A stretch of 64,000 bases of DNA from an uncultured Ruminococcus sp. (GTDB lineage Bacteria; Bacillota; Clostridia; Oscillospirales; Ruminococcaceae). A model generated the notes under the pieces. The model had not been told where the DNA came from and did not search any database. It saw only the letters and a program-made list of their open reading frames with translations. The stretch covers positions 1 to 64,000 of the forward strand of contig UQYQ01000009.1 in the NCBI GenBank assembly GCA_900545345.1, written 5' to 3'. Shown here piece by piece: positions 41,802 through 50,871 of the stretch (position 1 is the stretch's first letter; each line of letters begins with the position of its first letter). The position numbers and the translations under genes were made by a program.

Positions 41802-42203
41802 TTATCTCTTTGAGAACTGAGGAGCTCGACGTGCGGCTTTTAAACCGTACTTCTTTCTTTCCTTCATTCTTGGGTCTCTGGTTAAGAAACCGGCAGCTTT
41901 AAGCTGTGGACGAAGCTCTGCATTAGCTTCAATTAAAGCTCTTGAAATTCCGTGTCTGATAGCGCCGGCCTGACCGGTAACTCCGCCGCCTGTAACTGTG
42001 CAGATTACATCGTAATTTTCAACAGTTCCTGTTAGCTCAAGCGGCTGTCTTACAATAAGTTTTAGTGTTTCAAGACCGAAATATTCATCAATATCTCTTC
42101 CGTTTATAGTGATTTTACCACTACCTTGATATAGTCTAACTCTTGATACAGAGTTTTTTCTTCTGCCTGTTCCATAAAAATATGGTTGTTTTGATTCGTA
42201 CAT
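41802..42203 (-). CDS. rpsI: 30S ribosomal protein S9
   Basis: A 133-residue S9 with the family's YFYGTGRRKNSVSRVRL opening, GGGVTGQAGAIRHGISRAL in the middle and the basic C-terminal tail KYGLKAARRAPQFSKR whose last residues contact P-site tRNA. It follows rplM by 16 bp on the minus strand, the usual operon. It is the first clear host gene next to the prophage. Confidence 0.97.
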   Translation of the reverse strand: MYESKQPYFYGTGRRKNSVSRVRLYQGSGKITINGRDIDEYFGLETLKLIVRQPLELTGTVENYDVICTVTGGGVTGQAGAIRHGISRALIEANAELRPQLKAAGFLTRDPRMKERKKYGLKAARRAPQFSKR

Positions 42204-42219
42204 CTAAATGCTCCTTTCT

Positions 42220-42645
42220 TTATAGTTCGTAATTCTCTGGCTTTTGTGCAGCATGGTTGTGTGTGTCACCCTTATAAACTCTTAAACGAGTAGCGGCTGC
42301 TCTGCCGAGAGTGTTGTTAGGAAGCATTCCATTAACAGCAAGTGTCATGGCTTTGTCAGATTGCTCAGCCATCAACTTGTCATACTTAACCTCTTTCAGG
42401 CCGCCGATCCAGCCTGTGTGCCATCTGTAATATTTCTGATTTAACTTTTTACCTGTTAAAACAGCTTTGTCTGAATTGATGATGATAACAAAATCACCGC
42501 AATCAGCATGCGGAGCATAAGTTGGCTTGTGCTTTCCGCGAAGAATGTGAGCAGCCTTAGCAGCAGTTCTACCAAGAGAAACGCCGGCTGCATCAATAAC
42601 ATACCATTTGCGCTCGATGTCGCTAGCCTTTGGCATATAAGTCAT
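42220..42645 (-). CDS. rplM: 50S ribosomal protein L13
   Basis: A 141-residue L13 recognised by KWYVIDAAGVSLGRTAAKAAHIL, the NSDKAVLTGKKLNQKYYRWHTG segment and LPNNTLGRAAATRLRVYKGDTHNH. A TTGGAGG ribosome-binding site precedes the start on the minus strand. It is co-transcribed with rpsI. The 246 bp upstream (42646-42891) are AT-rich and should contain the operon promoter; I could not fix it. Confidence 0.97.
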   Translation of the reverse strand: MTYMPKASDIERKWYVIDAAGVSLGRTAAKAAHILRGKHKPTYAPHADCGDFVIIINSDKAVLTGKKLNQKYYRWHTGWIGGLKEVKYDKLMAEQSDKAMTLAVNGMLPNNTLGRAAATRLRVYKGDTHNHAAQKPENYEL

Positions 42646-42891
42646 AGTTGTTTTCCTCCAATAAATATTTTTTCTATCCTGCTTTATTATTCAGCATATA
42701 TAATAAAGCTTTAAGCAACATGAACTATTATAATTGCTTCTTATACAGATGTCAACAGTTAAAAAGCTAAAAATTTAAAATATATCCCTATATCTCTTGA
42801 AATCGCTCTGTTTTTCTTCAATTCTCTTTGTTTCTCGTGTTTCATTTCATAGTTTACAATTTGTTCATTAATTAGTATTTGAAGTATTAAT

Positions 42892-43617
42892 TTAGTCTTT
42901 AAAGCCCCATCCGTCTATGCCTGAGCGTCTTAATGCACCGAAAATTCTATCTTTATAGCCCTTATCGTTTTGTTCTTTTTGTTTTAAGCTTTCTTTCATT
43001 TCCTGACGCTTGGTGTGACCGTCGGCAGGACATTTTGATTTTACGACATTAATATCTTCGCAGGTATTTGCTGCATGACGAATTGCTTTTTCAGGTGAAA
43101 GTACAAGAGGACGAATCATTGTTATATCTTTTCTTGAAAGATAGCTTTTCGGCGAGAAGCATCCTATTCTGCCTTCTATTTCAAGATTCATCATAAAGGT
43201 TTCCACAACATCATCTCTGTGATGCCCAAGAGCTATTTTGTTGCATCCGGCTTCTTTTGCGGCGTCATGCAAAGCACCTCTTCTCATTCTGGCACAGAGT
43301 GAGCAGGGGTGCTCTTCTTTTCTGACATCAAAAACTATCTGTCCTATTTGAGTTTTTTTAAAAATATATTCTATTCCCATTTCATCGCAAAGCTTCTGAA
43401 CACTGGAATAGTCACCCTGAACACCGTTAAACTGAGGGTCAAGAGTTATGGCAACAAGTTTATAATCTATTCCTATAAACCGTTGAAGCAGATAGAGACC
43501 TCTTAGAAGTACAAGGCTGTCTTTTCCCCCTGAAACTCCTACGCCGATAACATCTCCGTCTTCTATCAAATCAAATTCCTGTATTGCTTTTCGCATATAT
43601 CCTAAAACTTTTTGCAT
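42892..43617 (-). CDS. TtcA-family tRNA thiolation ATPase
   Basis: A PP-loop ATP pyrophosphatase with GVSGGKDSLVLLRGLYLL near residue 25-42, then CSLCARMRRGALHDAA with a CxxC pair that holds an iron-sulfur cluster or sulfur, and GHHRDDVVETFMMNL. These are TtcA-family features (2-thiocytidine at tRNA position 32). Start ATG 43617 has CAGGAGAAG upstream; the in-frame start at 43638 precedes that site. Function beyond the family is inferred; Firmicutes members may thiolate other positions. Confidence 0.82.
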   Translation of the reverse strand: MQKVLGYMRKAIQEFDLIEDGDVIGVGVSGGKDSLVLLRGLYLLQRFIGIDYKLVAITLDPQFNGVQGDYSSVQKLCDEMGIEYIFKKTQIGQIVFDVRKEEHPCSLCARMRRGALHDAAKEAGCNKIALGHHRDDVVETFMMNLEIEGRIGCFSPKSYLSRKDITMIRPLVLSPEKAIRHAANTCEDINVVKSKCPADGHTKRQEMKESLKQKEQNDKGYKDRIFGALRRSGIDGWGFKD

Positions 43618-43749
43618 ATTCTTCTCCTGAAAATTCAAATATTACGGCATATAGTATATCACATTCGTAAGAATAAGTCTATACAAATAGCTTTTCTGAT
43701 TTCACACTTGTATTTACTTTCCTGTAAAGAACTTTATTTTTTTGTAAGT

Positions 43750-44226
43750 TTATATTTTTGTCGGAATTATTTTAGGTACAATATACTCGCATTGAACATC
43801 TGCACGCTCATATTCTTCTCCTCTGTTAAGAGATACACGCTTAAACCCGAATTTTTCATAAATATGCAGAGCAGGCTTCAGAATATGGTTTGAAATTAAA
43901 GTGATTTTTTCAGCACCGTTTTTAATAGCATAATCCATGCATGCTTTAAAAACAGCACTTCCTGCACCATGTCCCTGATACTTTTCATTAGTGGCTAATT
44001 TGCAGATTTCCCATACATTATTACCGAATGGAAAGACCATGCAAGTTGCAAGTACCTTATCGTCATCAATGGCAAAGAAAATCATACCGCCTTTTTTCAG
44101 AAAATCCTCTGTGTGATATAGAATATCACGATCCTCTTGTTCCATTACAAAATATTTTTCTACCCAAGCAGTGTTAAGTTCAATAAAATCCTTTTCGTAT
44201 TTCTTTTGATATTCAATTATCTCCAT
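43750..44226 (-). CDS. GNAT-family N-acetyltransferase
   Basis: A 158-residue single-domain acetyltransferase. The acetyl-CoA binding motif A is KLATNEKYQGHGAGSAVFKA (Q/RxxGxG/A), and motif B includes HIYEKFGFKRV. The substrate cannot be told from sequence. It is transcribed divergently from the LysR gene across a 115-bp gap, so it is a possible target of that regulator. Confidence 0.85.
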   Translation of the reverse strand: MEIIEYQKKYEKDFIELNTAWVEKYFVMEQEDRDILYHTEDFLKKGGMIFFAIDDDKVLATCMVFPFGNNVWEICKLATNEKYQGHGAGSAVFKACMDYAIKNGAEKITLISNHILKPALHIYEKFGFKRVSLNRGEEYERADVQCEYIVPKIIPTKI

Positions 44227-44341
44227 GTTTATACCTCAATTATTAATTATATTAGAGCTCTTGACTATATTATAGTATATAAGCTATAATAAGTAAAACG
44301 AATAATTCTAATAGTAACATTAGAAAAGGTGATTTGTCAAA

Positions 44342-45211
44342 ATGAACAGATATATAGCACTTCAAAAAATTATAGAGCTTGGAAGTTTTACAAAAGCCGC
44401 TGAAGCATTAGGATATACTCAGTCTTCAATAAGTCAGATGATAGCTTCTTTGGAAAGTGAGTTATCTATGAAATTGCTTACCCGTTCACGCACAGGAATC
44501 AAGCTGACCATTGAAGGCGAAGAATTGTATCCGTTTATTGAGCGAAGTATTATCGAATACAGGAATGTACAGGAAAAAGCAGATGAAATAAATGGCTTGG
44601 AAACAGGAATTATTCGAGTAGGAACTATTTCAAGTATAACCTGTCATTGGATGCCTAAGCTTATAAAAGGCTTTCAGGAGCTTTACCCGAATGTTCAGTT
44701 TCTATTTCACCAGGGGGATTACAGTTCTATTCGGGAATGGATTAAGACCGGTGCGGTTGATTTCGGTTTTATCACACCGCCTGCCGCAGGCGAGTTAGAA
44801 ACAGTTACAATTAAAAACGGTGAAATGCTGGCTGTTCTTCCGAAAAATCACCCTTTGGCAGCGAAAAGCTCTGTTAAGCTCGAAGAAATAGCAGATGACC
44901 CTTTTATTTTGTTAGAGGAAGGGCATTACAGTGAACCGATTAACGCTTTTCGTGCAGCAGGATTAGAACCTGACATCAAATATACCATTCACGATGACTA
45001 TGCAATTATGACTATGGTTGAATCAGGACTTGGAGTAAGCATTTTGGCAGAGCTTATGCTTAGGCGAAGCAATTATAATATAACATGTCTGCCGATAGAG
45101 CCGCCTGTTTACAGAACACTTGCTGTCGGCTATAAGAATAAAAACAGACTGCCGATTGCAAGTAAATATTTTATTCAGTATCTTGTTGAAAATATTGATA
45201 AATTGCCTTAG
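44342..45211 (+). CDS. LysR-family transcriptional regulator
   Basis: A 289-residue regulator with an N-terminal winged helix (GSFTKAAEALGYTQSSISQMIASLESELSMKLLTR) and a periplasmic-binding-like effector domain (about 90-289) containing FGFITPPAAGELETVTI and ESGLGVSILAELML. The effector is unknown. Divergent orientation to the GNAT gene suggests autoregulation and control of that gene. Confidence 0.9.
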   Translation: MNRYIALQKIIELGSFTKAAEALGYTQSSISQMIASLESELSMKLLTRSRTGIKLTIEGEELYPFIERSIIEYRNVQEKADEINGLETGIIRVGTISSITCHWMPKLIKGFQELYPNVQFLFHQGDYSSIREWIKTGAVDFGFITPPAAGELETVTIKNGEMLAVLPKNHPLAAKSSVKLEEIADDPFILLEEGHYSEPINAFRAAGLEPDIKYTIHDDYAIMTMVESGLGVSILAELMLRRSNYNITCLPIEPPVYRTLAVGYKNKNRLPIASKYFIQYLVENIDKLP

Positions 45212-45227
45212 AAGGGCAATTTAAATG

Positions 45228-45260
45228 GCATTTCCGTATATATTATGGAAATGCTTTTTA
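45228..45260 (+). terminator. Terminator of the LysR gene
   Basis: Stem GCATTTCC / GGAAATGC with an 11-base loop followed by TTTTTATTG. Confidence 0.8.
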
Positions 45261-45321
45261 TTGTATTTAATGAAATTAGAATATATGCTTGATAATATTT
45301 ATAAAAATTTATATTTAACCC

Positions 45322-45374
45322 TTGACAAAACAAAATCATATGATATAATAAACATATGAACAATTATTCATATG
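45322..45374 (+). promoter_or_regulatory. Promoter and CadC/ArsR-type operator of the metal-resistance operon
   Basis: TTGACA (45322-45327) and TATAAT (45344-45349) are separated by 16 bp. Just downstream, 45353-45374 is a near-perfect palindrome CATATGAA-N6-TTCATATG, matching ArsR/SmtB-family operators that overlap the transcription start. The adjacent cadC-like repressor is the likely ligand-responsive binder. Confidence 0.82.
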
Positions 45375-45387
45375 AAAAGGAGACAGC

Positions 45388-45520
45388 GTGAAAAATATTT
45401 TTTCAAGCCGTTTTTGAGTCTTTGCCGCAAAAAAATATTGCGGCAATTCCGTTGCCGGAACCGGCTTAAATTTCGTAGGAAGGAGAGCCTTTGCAAAGCA
45501 AAGGCATGGTGATTAAAATG
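45388..45520. repeat. Structured intergenic repeat, copy A
   Basis: About 100 bp starting GTGAAAAATATTTTTTCA, then TTTGCCGCA...TGCGGC, ATTCCG...GGAACCGGCTTA and ending near GTGATTAAAATG, which includes the cadC-like start codon. It is clearly similar to copy B at 56240-56354. Three inverted repeats are present: GTGAAAAA/TTTTTCA, GCCGCAA/TTGCGGC and GCCGG/CCGGC. A GTG preceded by AAGGAG opens a 9-codon leader (45388-45417). Confidence 0.7.
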
Positions 45521-45898
45521 TCTGAAAAAACAGTTGAAAACAAAGATTTGAAAAACGAACATTCAGAATGCGGCGGAAAGTTTGCCGATATGGTGAATAA
45601 AATAAATGAAAATATGCCTTGCGAGGAAGAGTTTTATGATTTGTCAGAGCTGTTTAAAATGCTCGGAGATTCAACAAGAGTAAAAATTCTTTATGCTCTG
45701 TCACAGGGTGAGATGTGTGTATGCGATATAGTTGAGCTTTTAGATGTTACACAATCGGCAGTTTCTCATCAGCTCAGACTGTTGAAACAGGCAAGACTTG
45801 TTAAGTACAGAAGAGAAGGTAAATCCGCAATTTATTCAATCTCTGACGACCATGTTTATACTATATTAAATATGGGTATGGAACACATATCCGAATAG
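45518..45898 (+). CDS. ArsR-family metal-sensing repressor, CadC/CmtR-like
   Basis: A 126-residue repressor expected to hold the operator at 45353 until metal binds. The winged helix includes LLDVTQSAVSHQLRLLKQARLVKYRREGKSAIYS. Metal ligands of the CadC alpha-3N site are visible: Cys18, Cys35, and Cys67-x-Cys69 (MCVCD). A possible alpha-5 zinc site is given by DDH...MEHISE near the C-terminus. This suggests cadmium/lead/zinc sensing. ATG 45518 is chosen because MSEKT follows GGTGATTAA; upstream TTG 45491 is possible. The metal ATPase follows after 23 bp. Confidence 0.87.
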   Translation: MSEKTVENKDLKNEHSECGGKFADMVNKINENMPCEEEFYDLSELFKMLGDSTRVKILYALSQGEMCVCDIVELLDVTQSAVSHQLRLLKQARLVKYRREGKSAIYSISDDHVYTILNMGMEHISE

Positions 45899-45921
45899 AC
45901 TTAATTTAAGGAGATGATTTT

Positions 45922-48003
45922 ATGGAAAAGCTGGTGCTTGAATTAGTCGGACTTGACTGTCCGAACTGTGCACAGAAGATAAATCAAAGAGTGTCAAAGC
46001 TTTCGAATGTTTATGAGTCTGATATGGATTTTATAAATAAGAAAATGACAGTTAAAGCTGACAGCAATTCGGTTGTTGAAGATATAAAAAGAATTGTTCA
46101 CGAACTTGAACCCGATGTCGAGGTTAAACCGTTTGAAAGGCATAGTCATACTCATGAGAAGAAAAACAGAACAAGAGAAGTTTTAGAGATTTTTGTTTCA
46201 CTTGTTTTGTTTATTCTGTCTTTTATAATTTCCGCTGATGTCCCAAAGCTTATAATTTCACTTTTGGCATTTGCAGTTGCAGGATATGGAGTTGTTATTT
46301 CCGCTGTCAGAAATCTTTTAAAAGGCGAGGCTTTTGACGAAACACTGCTTATGACTATAGCTTCTGTCGGAGCCCTTTGCATAGGCGATGTTCGAGAGGG
46401 TGCAGCCGTAATGATTTTCTTCCGTGTGGGAGAGCTTTTTCAGGATATTGCAGTTGAGCGTTCAAGGAAGTCGATTACCAGCCTGTTGAGTCTTAAAAGT
46501 GATACTGTAAATATAAAAGTCGGAAATGAAATAAAAGAAATCGAAACTGAAAAGGTTCAGGTCGGCGATATAATGGTTGTAAGAGCAGGAGAAAGAGTTC
46601 CTATAGACGGAATAATCGTCAATGGCAGTTCTGCTTTTGATACGTCTGCGTTGACAGGTGAGGCTATTCCTGTTGAGGCAGAAGAAAATTCTGAAATTTT
46701 AAGCGGAAGCGTAAACTTAACCTCCGTTGTCGAAATAAAAGCGTCAAAGAAGTATGAAGATTCAACTATTGCAAAAATTCTGGAAATGGTTGAAAATGCT
46801 TCGGGCAGGAAAGCTGACGCTGAAAAATTTATTACTAAGTTTGCAAGGGTTTATACTCCGATAGTGGTTGCAGCGGCGGCGCTGCTTGTGTTAGTTCCCT
46901 CTGTAATAACGGGATTTTCTCAGTTCAGTACTTGGCTGTATAGAGGACTTTTGTTTTTGGTTATTTCATGTCCTTGTGCATTGGTTATTTCTGTACCGCT
47001 TAGCTTTTTTGCAGGAATAGGCGGTGCTTCAAGAAAAGGTATACTTATAAAAGGTGCAAAAAACATAGAGAGCCTGAGCAAGCTGAAATCGGTTGCTCTT
47101 GATAAAACAGGAACCTTGACTGAGGGTAAATTCAAGGTGGTTGATATTGTTCCGAGCGGTGACAAAGTTCAAAAAGATTATATTCTAAAGCTTTCTGCAT
47201 ATGCGGAGTCAATGTCAACACACCCGATAGCAAAATCAATCGTCGAAGAATATAAACAGCCTATTGATTCGGATATTTTATCCAATGTTGTTGAAGAGGC
47301 AGGAAACGGTGTAAAGGCTAATGTTAATGGTCATGAAGTACTGTGCGGAACAAGAAAGCTTTTAGAAAAAAACAATGTTTCGGCAGAACTTAAATATGAT
47401 AATACCACCTGTGTATATGTTGCGTTAGACGGTGAATATCTGGGAGCGGTTTTACTTGGGGATAATATTAAACCAACATCAAAATCTGCAATTAAGCAGC
47501 TTAAATCCAAAGGAATTTCGGCAACGCTTTTAACAGGTGATAAAAAACAAACTGCTGATAATGTTGCGGAAAAACTGGGAATTGATAATGTGTTCAGTGA
47601 GCTTTTGCCTGCTGACAAGGTAACAAAGGTCGAAGAACTGATAAAGGATGAAACAAACCGTAATGTTGGCTTTGTCGGTGACGGAATTAATGACGCTCCT
47701 GTAATAGCAAGGGCTGATGTAGGATTTGCTATGGGAGGGTTAGGCTCGGATGTTGCCATAGAAGCGGCAGATGTTGTTTTGATGAATGATGACCCGATGA
47801 GTATTCCGCTTTCGGTATCTATATCACAAAAGACAATGAGAATAGTAAAAGAGAATATAGTTTTTGCGATTGGAATAAAGGTTCTTGTAATGTTGATGGG
47901 AGCATTTGGAATAGCTGATATGTGGGAAGCGGTTTTTGCAGATGTCGGTGTGTCGGTGATTGCAATTTTAAATTCACTCAGGGCAATGAGAGTGAAAAAA
48001 TAA
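45922..48003 (+). CDS. P1B-type heavy-metal efflux ATPase (Zn/Cd/Pb class)
   Basis: A 693-residue ATP-driven exporter. The N-terminal HMA domain has GLDCPNC (Cys13, Cys16), followed by a His-rich HSHTHEKK stretch. Membrane motif CPC is at 350-352, which with the class pattern points to P1B-2 zinc/cadmium/lead pumps. The phosphorylation site DKTGTLTEG has Asp394, and GDGINDAPVIARADVG is the hinge motif. It is co-transcribed with the CadC-like repressor and likely induced by metal. A weak terminator stem (AAAGCG/CGCTTT) follows at 48009-48035. Confidence 0.92.
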   Translation: MEKLVLELVGLDCPNCAQKINQRVSKLSNVYESDMDFINKKMTVKADSNSVVEDIKRIVHELEPDVEVKPFERHSHTHEKKNRTREVLEIFVSLVLFILSFIISADVPKLIISLLAFAVAGYGVVISAVRNLLKGEAFDETLLMTIASVGALCIGDVREGAAVMIFFRVGELFQDIAVERSRKSITSLLSLKSDTVNIKVGNEIKEIETEKVQVGDIMVVRAGERVPIDGIIVNGSSAFDTSALTGEAIPVEAEENSEILSGSVNLTSVVEIKASKKYEDSTIAKILEMVENASGRKADAEKFITKFARVYTPIVVAAAALLVLVPSVITGFSQFSTWLYRGLLFLVISCPCALVISVPLSFFAGIGGASRKGILIKGAKNIESLSKLKSVALDKTGTLTEGKFKVVDIVPSGDKVQKDYILKLSAYAESMSTHPIAKSIVEEYKQPIDSDILSNVVEEAGNGVKANVNGHEVLCGTRKLLEKNNVSAELKYDNTTCVYVALDGEYLGAVLLGDNIKPTSKSAIKQLKSKGISATLLTGDKKQTADNVAEKLGIDNVFSELLPADKVTKVEELIKDETNRNVGFVGDGINDAPVIARADVGFAMGGLGSDVAIEAADVVLMNDDPMSIPLSVSISQKTMRIVKENIVFAIGIKVLVMLMGAFGIADMWEAVFADVGVSVIAILNSLRAMRVKK

Positions 48004-48046
48004 GACAAAAAGCGATTTAATCCGCTTTACTTTTTCGGTGAAATAT

Positions 48047-48074
48047 GGTATACTGTAATTTAATATAGTATACC
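48047..48074. promoter_or_regulatory. Palindromic element upstream of prmA
   Basis: Perfect 8-bp arms GGTATACT / AGTATACC separated by 12 bases, 32 bp before the prmA start. It overlaps the likely promoter region and could be an operator. No regulator is assigned. Confidence 0.5.
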
Positions 48075-48106
48075 GTATTTTATTTTTTATAAGGGAAGTG
48101 ACATAA

Positions 48107-49090
48107 GTGGAATCTGAGAATACGACTGAATGGATAGAAGTACATATTAAAACCTCAACAGCCGGAATTGAATGTGTTTGCGGCAGATTAATGGATATCG
48201 GTATAACAGGTTTCGCTATTGAAGACGCACAGGATTTTGAAGAGTTTTTAAATGATAAGAATGGTAACTGGGACTATATTGACGATGATTTGATGAAGCT
48301 TAAAAGCTGTGACAGCAAGGTTATCGTTTATGTTCAAAATGACAGTCTTTCGGGTGAGAATATTAACTCAATCAGGTCTGAGCTCAAAGCGCTTAAGGAT
48401 TATGATAAAAACGGTGAATACGGTGAACTTGAAATTGAACAGAAAAATATCGCCGAAGAAGATTGGGCAAACAACTGGCGAAAATATTTCAAACCGCTGA
48501 CAGTCGGTGATAAGCTTTTAATTAAACCGTCATGGGAAAAGGCTGATGAGAATGAATCGAGAATGATTCTTGAAATCGACCCTGCTTCAAGCTTCGGCAC
48601 AGGTCAGCATGACACTACACAGCTTTGTTTGGAAAATCTCGAAAAAAATATTCACCAAGGTGACAAGCTTTTAGATCTGGGCTGCGGAAGCGGAATACTT
48701 GGAATAGCAGGTATGCTTTTGGGGGCTTCACAGCTCACGGCAGTCGACATTGATGATAACGCAGTAAAAACAGCAGGTGAAAACCTTATTAAAAATAATA
48801 TTTCGAGCGGCTGTTTTAAGACGTTTTGCGGTGACATATCTTCAGATTCGGATTTAAGAAAACAAATAGGCGGTGATTTTGATATCGTTGTCGCTAATAT
48901 TGTTTCCGATGTTTTGATTGCTATGAGCAGTTATTTTAGTGAGTTTTTAGCAAGTGACGGAACGCTTATAGTTTCGGGAATTATAAAACAAAGAAAAGAA
49001 GAAGTTATTGAAGCTATAGAAAAGTGCGGATTTAAAATAGAAAATGTAATTGAGAGTGAGGAATGGGTATGCGTATCCTTTTCTAAGTAA
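48107..49090 (+). CDS. prmA: Ribosomal protein L11 methyltransferase
   Basis: A 327-residue SAM-dependent methyltransferase that trimethylates L11. The N-terminal ferredoxin-like domain includes EWIEVHIKTSTAGIECV; the catalytic domain has DPASSFGTGQHDTTQLCLE, motif I DLGCGSGILGIAG and NPP-like VANIVSDVLI. Length is normal. Start is GTG 48107, with AAGGGAAGTG upstream. Confidence 0.93.
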   Translation: MESENTTEWIEVHIKTSTAGIECVCGRLMDIGITGFAIEDAQDFEEFLNDKNGNWDYIDDDLMKLKSCDSKVIVYVQNDSLSGENINSIRSELKALKDYDKNGEYGELEIEQKNIAEEDWANNWRKYFKPLTVGDKLLIKPSWEKADENESRMILEIDPASSFGTGQHDTTQLCLENLEKNIHQGDKLLDLGCGSGILGIAGMLLGASQLTAVDIDDNAVKTAGENLIKNNISSGCFKTFCGDISSDSDLRKQIGGDFDIVVANIVSDVLIAMSSYFSEFLASDGTLIVSGIIKQRKEEVIEAIEKCGFKIENVIESEEWVCVSFSK

Positions 49091-49131
49091 ATTTAAGTTA
49101 AGTGTGTCACACACGGGAACGGAGGATAAAA

Positions 49132-49473
49132 ATGCAATTATTAATATTTGTAACAAAGAAAGAAGAAAAGATAGATCAGCTTATGAAAGAACTGGCTTTA
49201 GCAGATATAAGAGGAGCTACGGTTCTGTCAAGCACAGGTATGGCAAATTCAATTAAGGATATGGAAGATTTGCCGATGTTTGGTGTTTTGGCAACAATGC
49301 TCAAAGGTGAAAAAGAAATGTCCAGTAAAACAATTCTGTTTGCTGTGAAAGATTCAAAAGTCGAGGATGCAAGAAAAGCTATTAATAAAGTATTCGGCGA
49401 CCTTTCTATTCCAAACTCGGGAATATTGCTTGGAATACCTGTTACTTTCTTTGAGGGCTTGAAGGAAGATTGA
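49132..49473 (+). CDS. P-II-like small regulatory protein
   Basis: A 113-residue protein with a ferredoxin-like beta-alpha-beta pattern (LLIFVTKKEEKIDQLMKELALADIRGATVL ... TILFAVKDSKVEDARKAINKVFG ... GILLGIPVTFFEGL) as in the P-II/GlnB superfamily. The T-loop region (SIKDMEDLPMFGVL) differs from classical GlnB, so nitrogen sensing cannot be assumed. It may bind a nucleotide. Start ATG 49132 follows CGGAGG (49120-49125). Confidence 0.7.
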   Translation: MQLLIFVTKKEEKIDQLMKELALADIRGATVLSSTGMANSIKDMEDLPMFGVLATMLKGEKEMSSKTILFAVKDSKVEDARKAINKVFGDLSIPNSGILLGIPVTFFEGLKED

Positions 49474-49504
49474 GTTTTATCAATAAATCATAGGATGTGA
49501 TAAG

Positions 49505-50779
49505 ATGCACAAATCACTTAAAAACCATCGTGGATTTACATTGGTTGAAGTCATTATTGTAATAGCAATAATTTCTATAATTGCGTCTATTACTATACCT
49601 AGTTTTATAGGCTATATAGATAATTCAAGAGATAAATCAACCAGAAAATCAATAGAGATGCTGCTTGACAGTGTTCAGACAAGCTGTTCTTATAAGAGAT
49701 ATAAAACTGCTGAAAATATATCAGATGAAATTGTTAAGTCTTTTAAAACTTCACTCCCGGTTGATTCGGCGATTGACGAACCAACTATTGAAAATTCTCA
49801 GACAGCTGACGGCGTAACAACAAAGCTTGATGAAAAAACTAAGATACATAATTTGAATTCCGACGGTCAGAATGTTGATGTGAATATATCTATAACCAAA
49901 GAGAGTGATACATCATTTAAGGTCAATCTAAAAGCTGTATGCGGTGCGATTTCAATAAGCAGGGTTTTCAGTCCTGCTGTGAGATTGGATGTTACAGCTT
50001 CTGAAGACCCGGAAACACCCGACCCGGACCCTGCTCCTGACCCGAGCCCGTCATCGGATATTAGTATGGAAAGCATATCCGATTATATGAAGAGTTTGTT
50101 TTTTAAAGACGGAGCAGTAAACACCGAAATATTAAATGCATTAAATGCTGATACAAATTATTCCGACGGGAATTCTATGAAGAATAAGATGGGTGATACT
50201 TACAACAAAGTTTTAACTAACATTGGCTGGCCTTCTGGTGATTGGTGGAATTTGTTTGACAATTACAGTCACTTTACATTTAAAACCGGATATTTTAACA
50301 GAGGAACTGAGGCAGAGAAAAAAACACGGCTTAATAATTATACAGTTCTTACATTTATGAATGTTTTTCTTCAAAAGTATTCTGATAGTTTAAAAATTCC
50401 AAGTAGTTTTACAGTTGCAGATTCTGGAACATATAAGCCGTACTTCTATTTTAAGGACATATCAACCCGTGATTTGTTAGAGGTTGATTCTGACGGTAAC
50501 TTTGTTAATCTAAATGATTTAATCATTTGTGCATATAATGAAAGCAATTACTTTTTTACTGATGAAAGCATCTGGTGGCAGACTAATATAAAATATATAG
50601 ACGGTGAAAGCTTTGACAGTTTTGCTCATCTAGTTTATTATCCTGATAAGACAGACCCCGCTTGGTATATGCTGAGTGATTCGGAAAAAGGTCAGAAAAT
50701 AGACGGGATTTATGATAGCTACGATAAGATTTCTTCTGCAATAAACGGCGGTGCCGTTACAAAGGTCGAAATTAATTAG
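49505..50779 (+). CDS. Type IV pseudopilin-like protein with large C-terminal domain
   Basis: The N-terminus HRGFTLVEVIIVIAIISIIAS is a class III signal: prepilin peptidase should cut between Gly10 and Phe11, with Glu15 conserved. The helix is followed by a beta domain, a Pro/Asp-rich linker (PETPDPDPAPDPSPSSD, about residues 175-190) and a ~230-residue C-terminal domain of unknown fold with many aromatic residues. At 424 residues it is far longer than a major pilin. No other pilus genes are near, so it must work with a machine encoded elsewhere. Confidence 0.8.
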   Translation: MHKSLKNHRGFTLVEVIIVIAIISIIASITIPSFIGYIDNSRDKSTRKSIEMLLDSVQTSCSYKRYKTAENISDEIVKSFKTSLPVDSAIDEPTIENSQTADGVTTKLDEKTKIHNLNSDGQNVDVNISITKESDTSFKVNLKAVCGAISISRVFSPAVRLDVTASEDPETPDPDPAPDPSPSSDISMESISDYMKSLFFKDGAVNTEILNALNADTNYSDGNSMKNKMGDTYNKVLTNIGWPSGDWWNLFDNYSHFTFKTGYFNRGTEAEKKTRLNNYTVLTFMNVFLQKYSDSLKIPSSFTVADSGTYKPYFYFKDISTRDLLEVDSDGNFVNLNDLIICAYNESNYFFTDESIWWQTNIKYIDGESFDSFAHLVYYPDKTDPAWYMLSDSEKGQKIDGIYDSYDKISSAINGGAVTKVEIN

Positions 50780-50784
50780 TTTAT

Positions 50785-50830
50785 AAAAAAACACCCAAGG
50801 AGATTAGTTTCCTCCTTGGGTTGTTTTGTT
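50785..50830. terminator. Bidirectional terminator between convergent genes
   Basis: Stem CCCAAGGAG / CTCCTTGGG with a 9-base loop; T-rich tails on both strands. It separates the pseudopilin gene from spoIVA. Confidence 0.85.
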
Positions 50831-50871
50831 AATAAATGATGTTAAAAAGCATTGATGTCATCTGTCATAAG

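Noticed and set aside
47331..48008. A 225-codon open frame on the minus strand inside the metal ATPase gene
   Set aside because: It is fully antisense to a well-supported gene with clear motifs, has Ser/Thr/Ile-rich low-complexity sequence and no ribosome-binding site.
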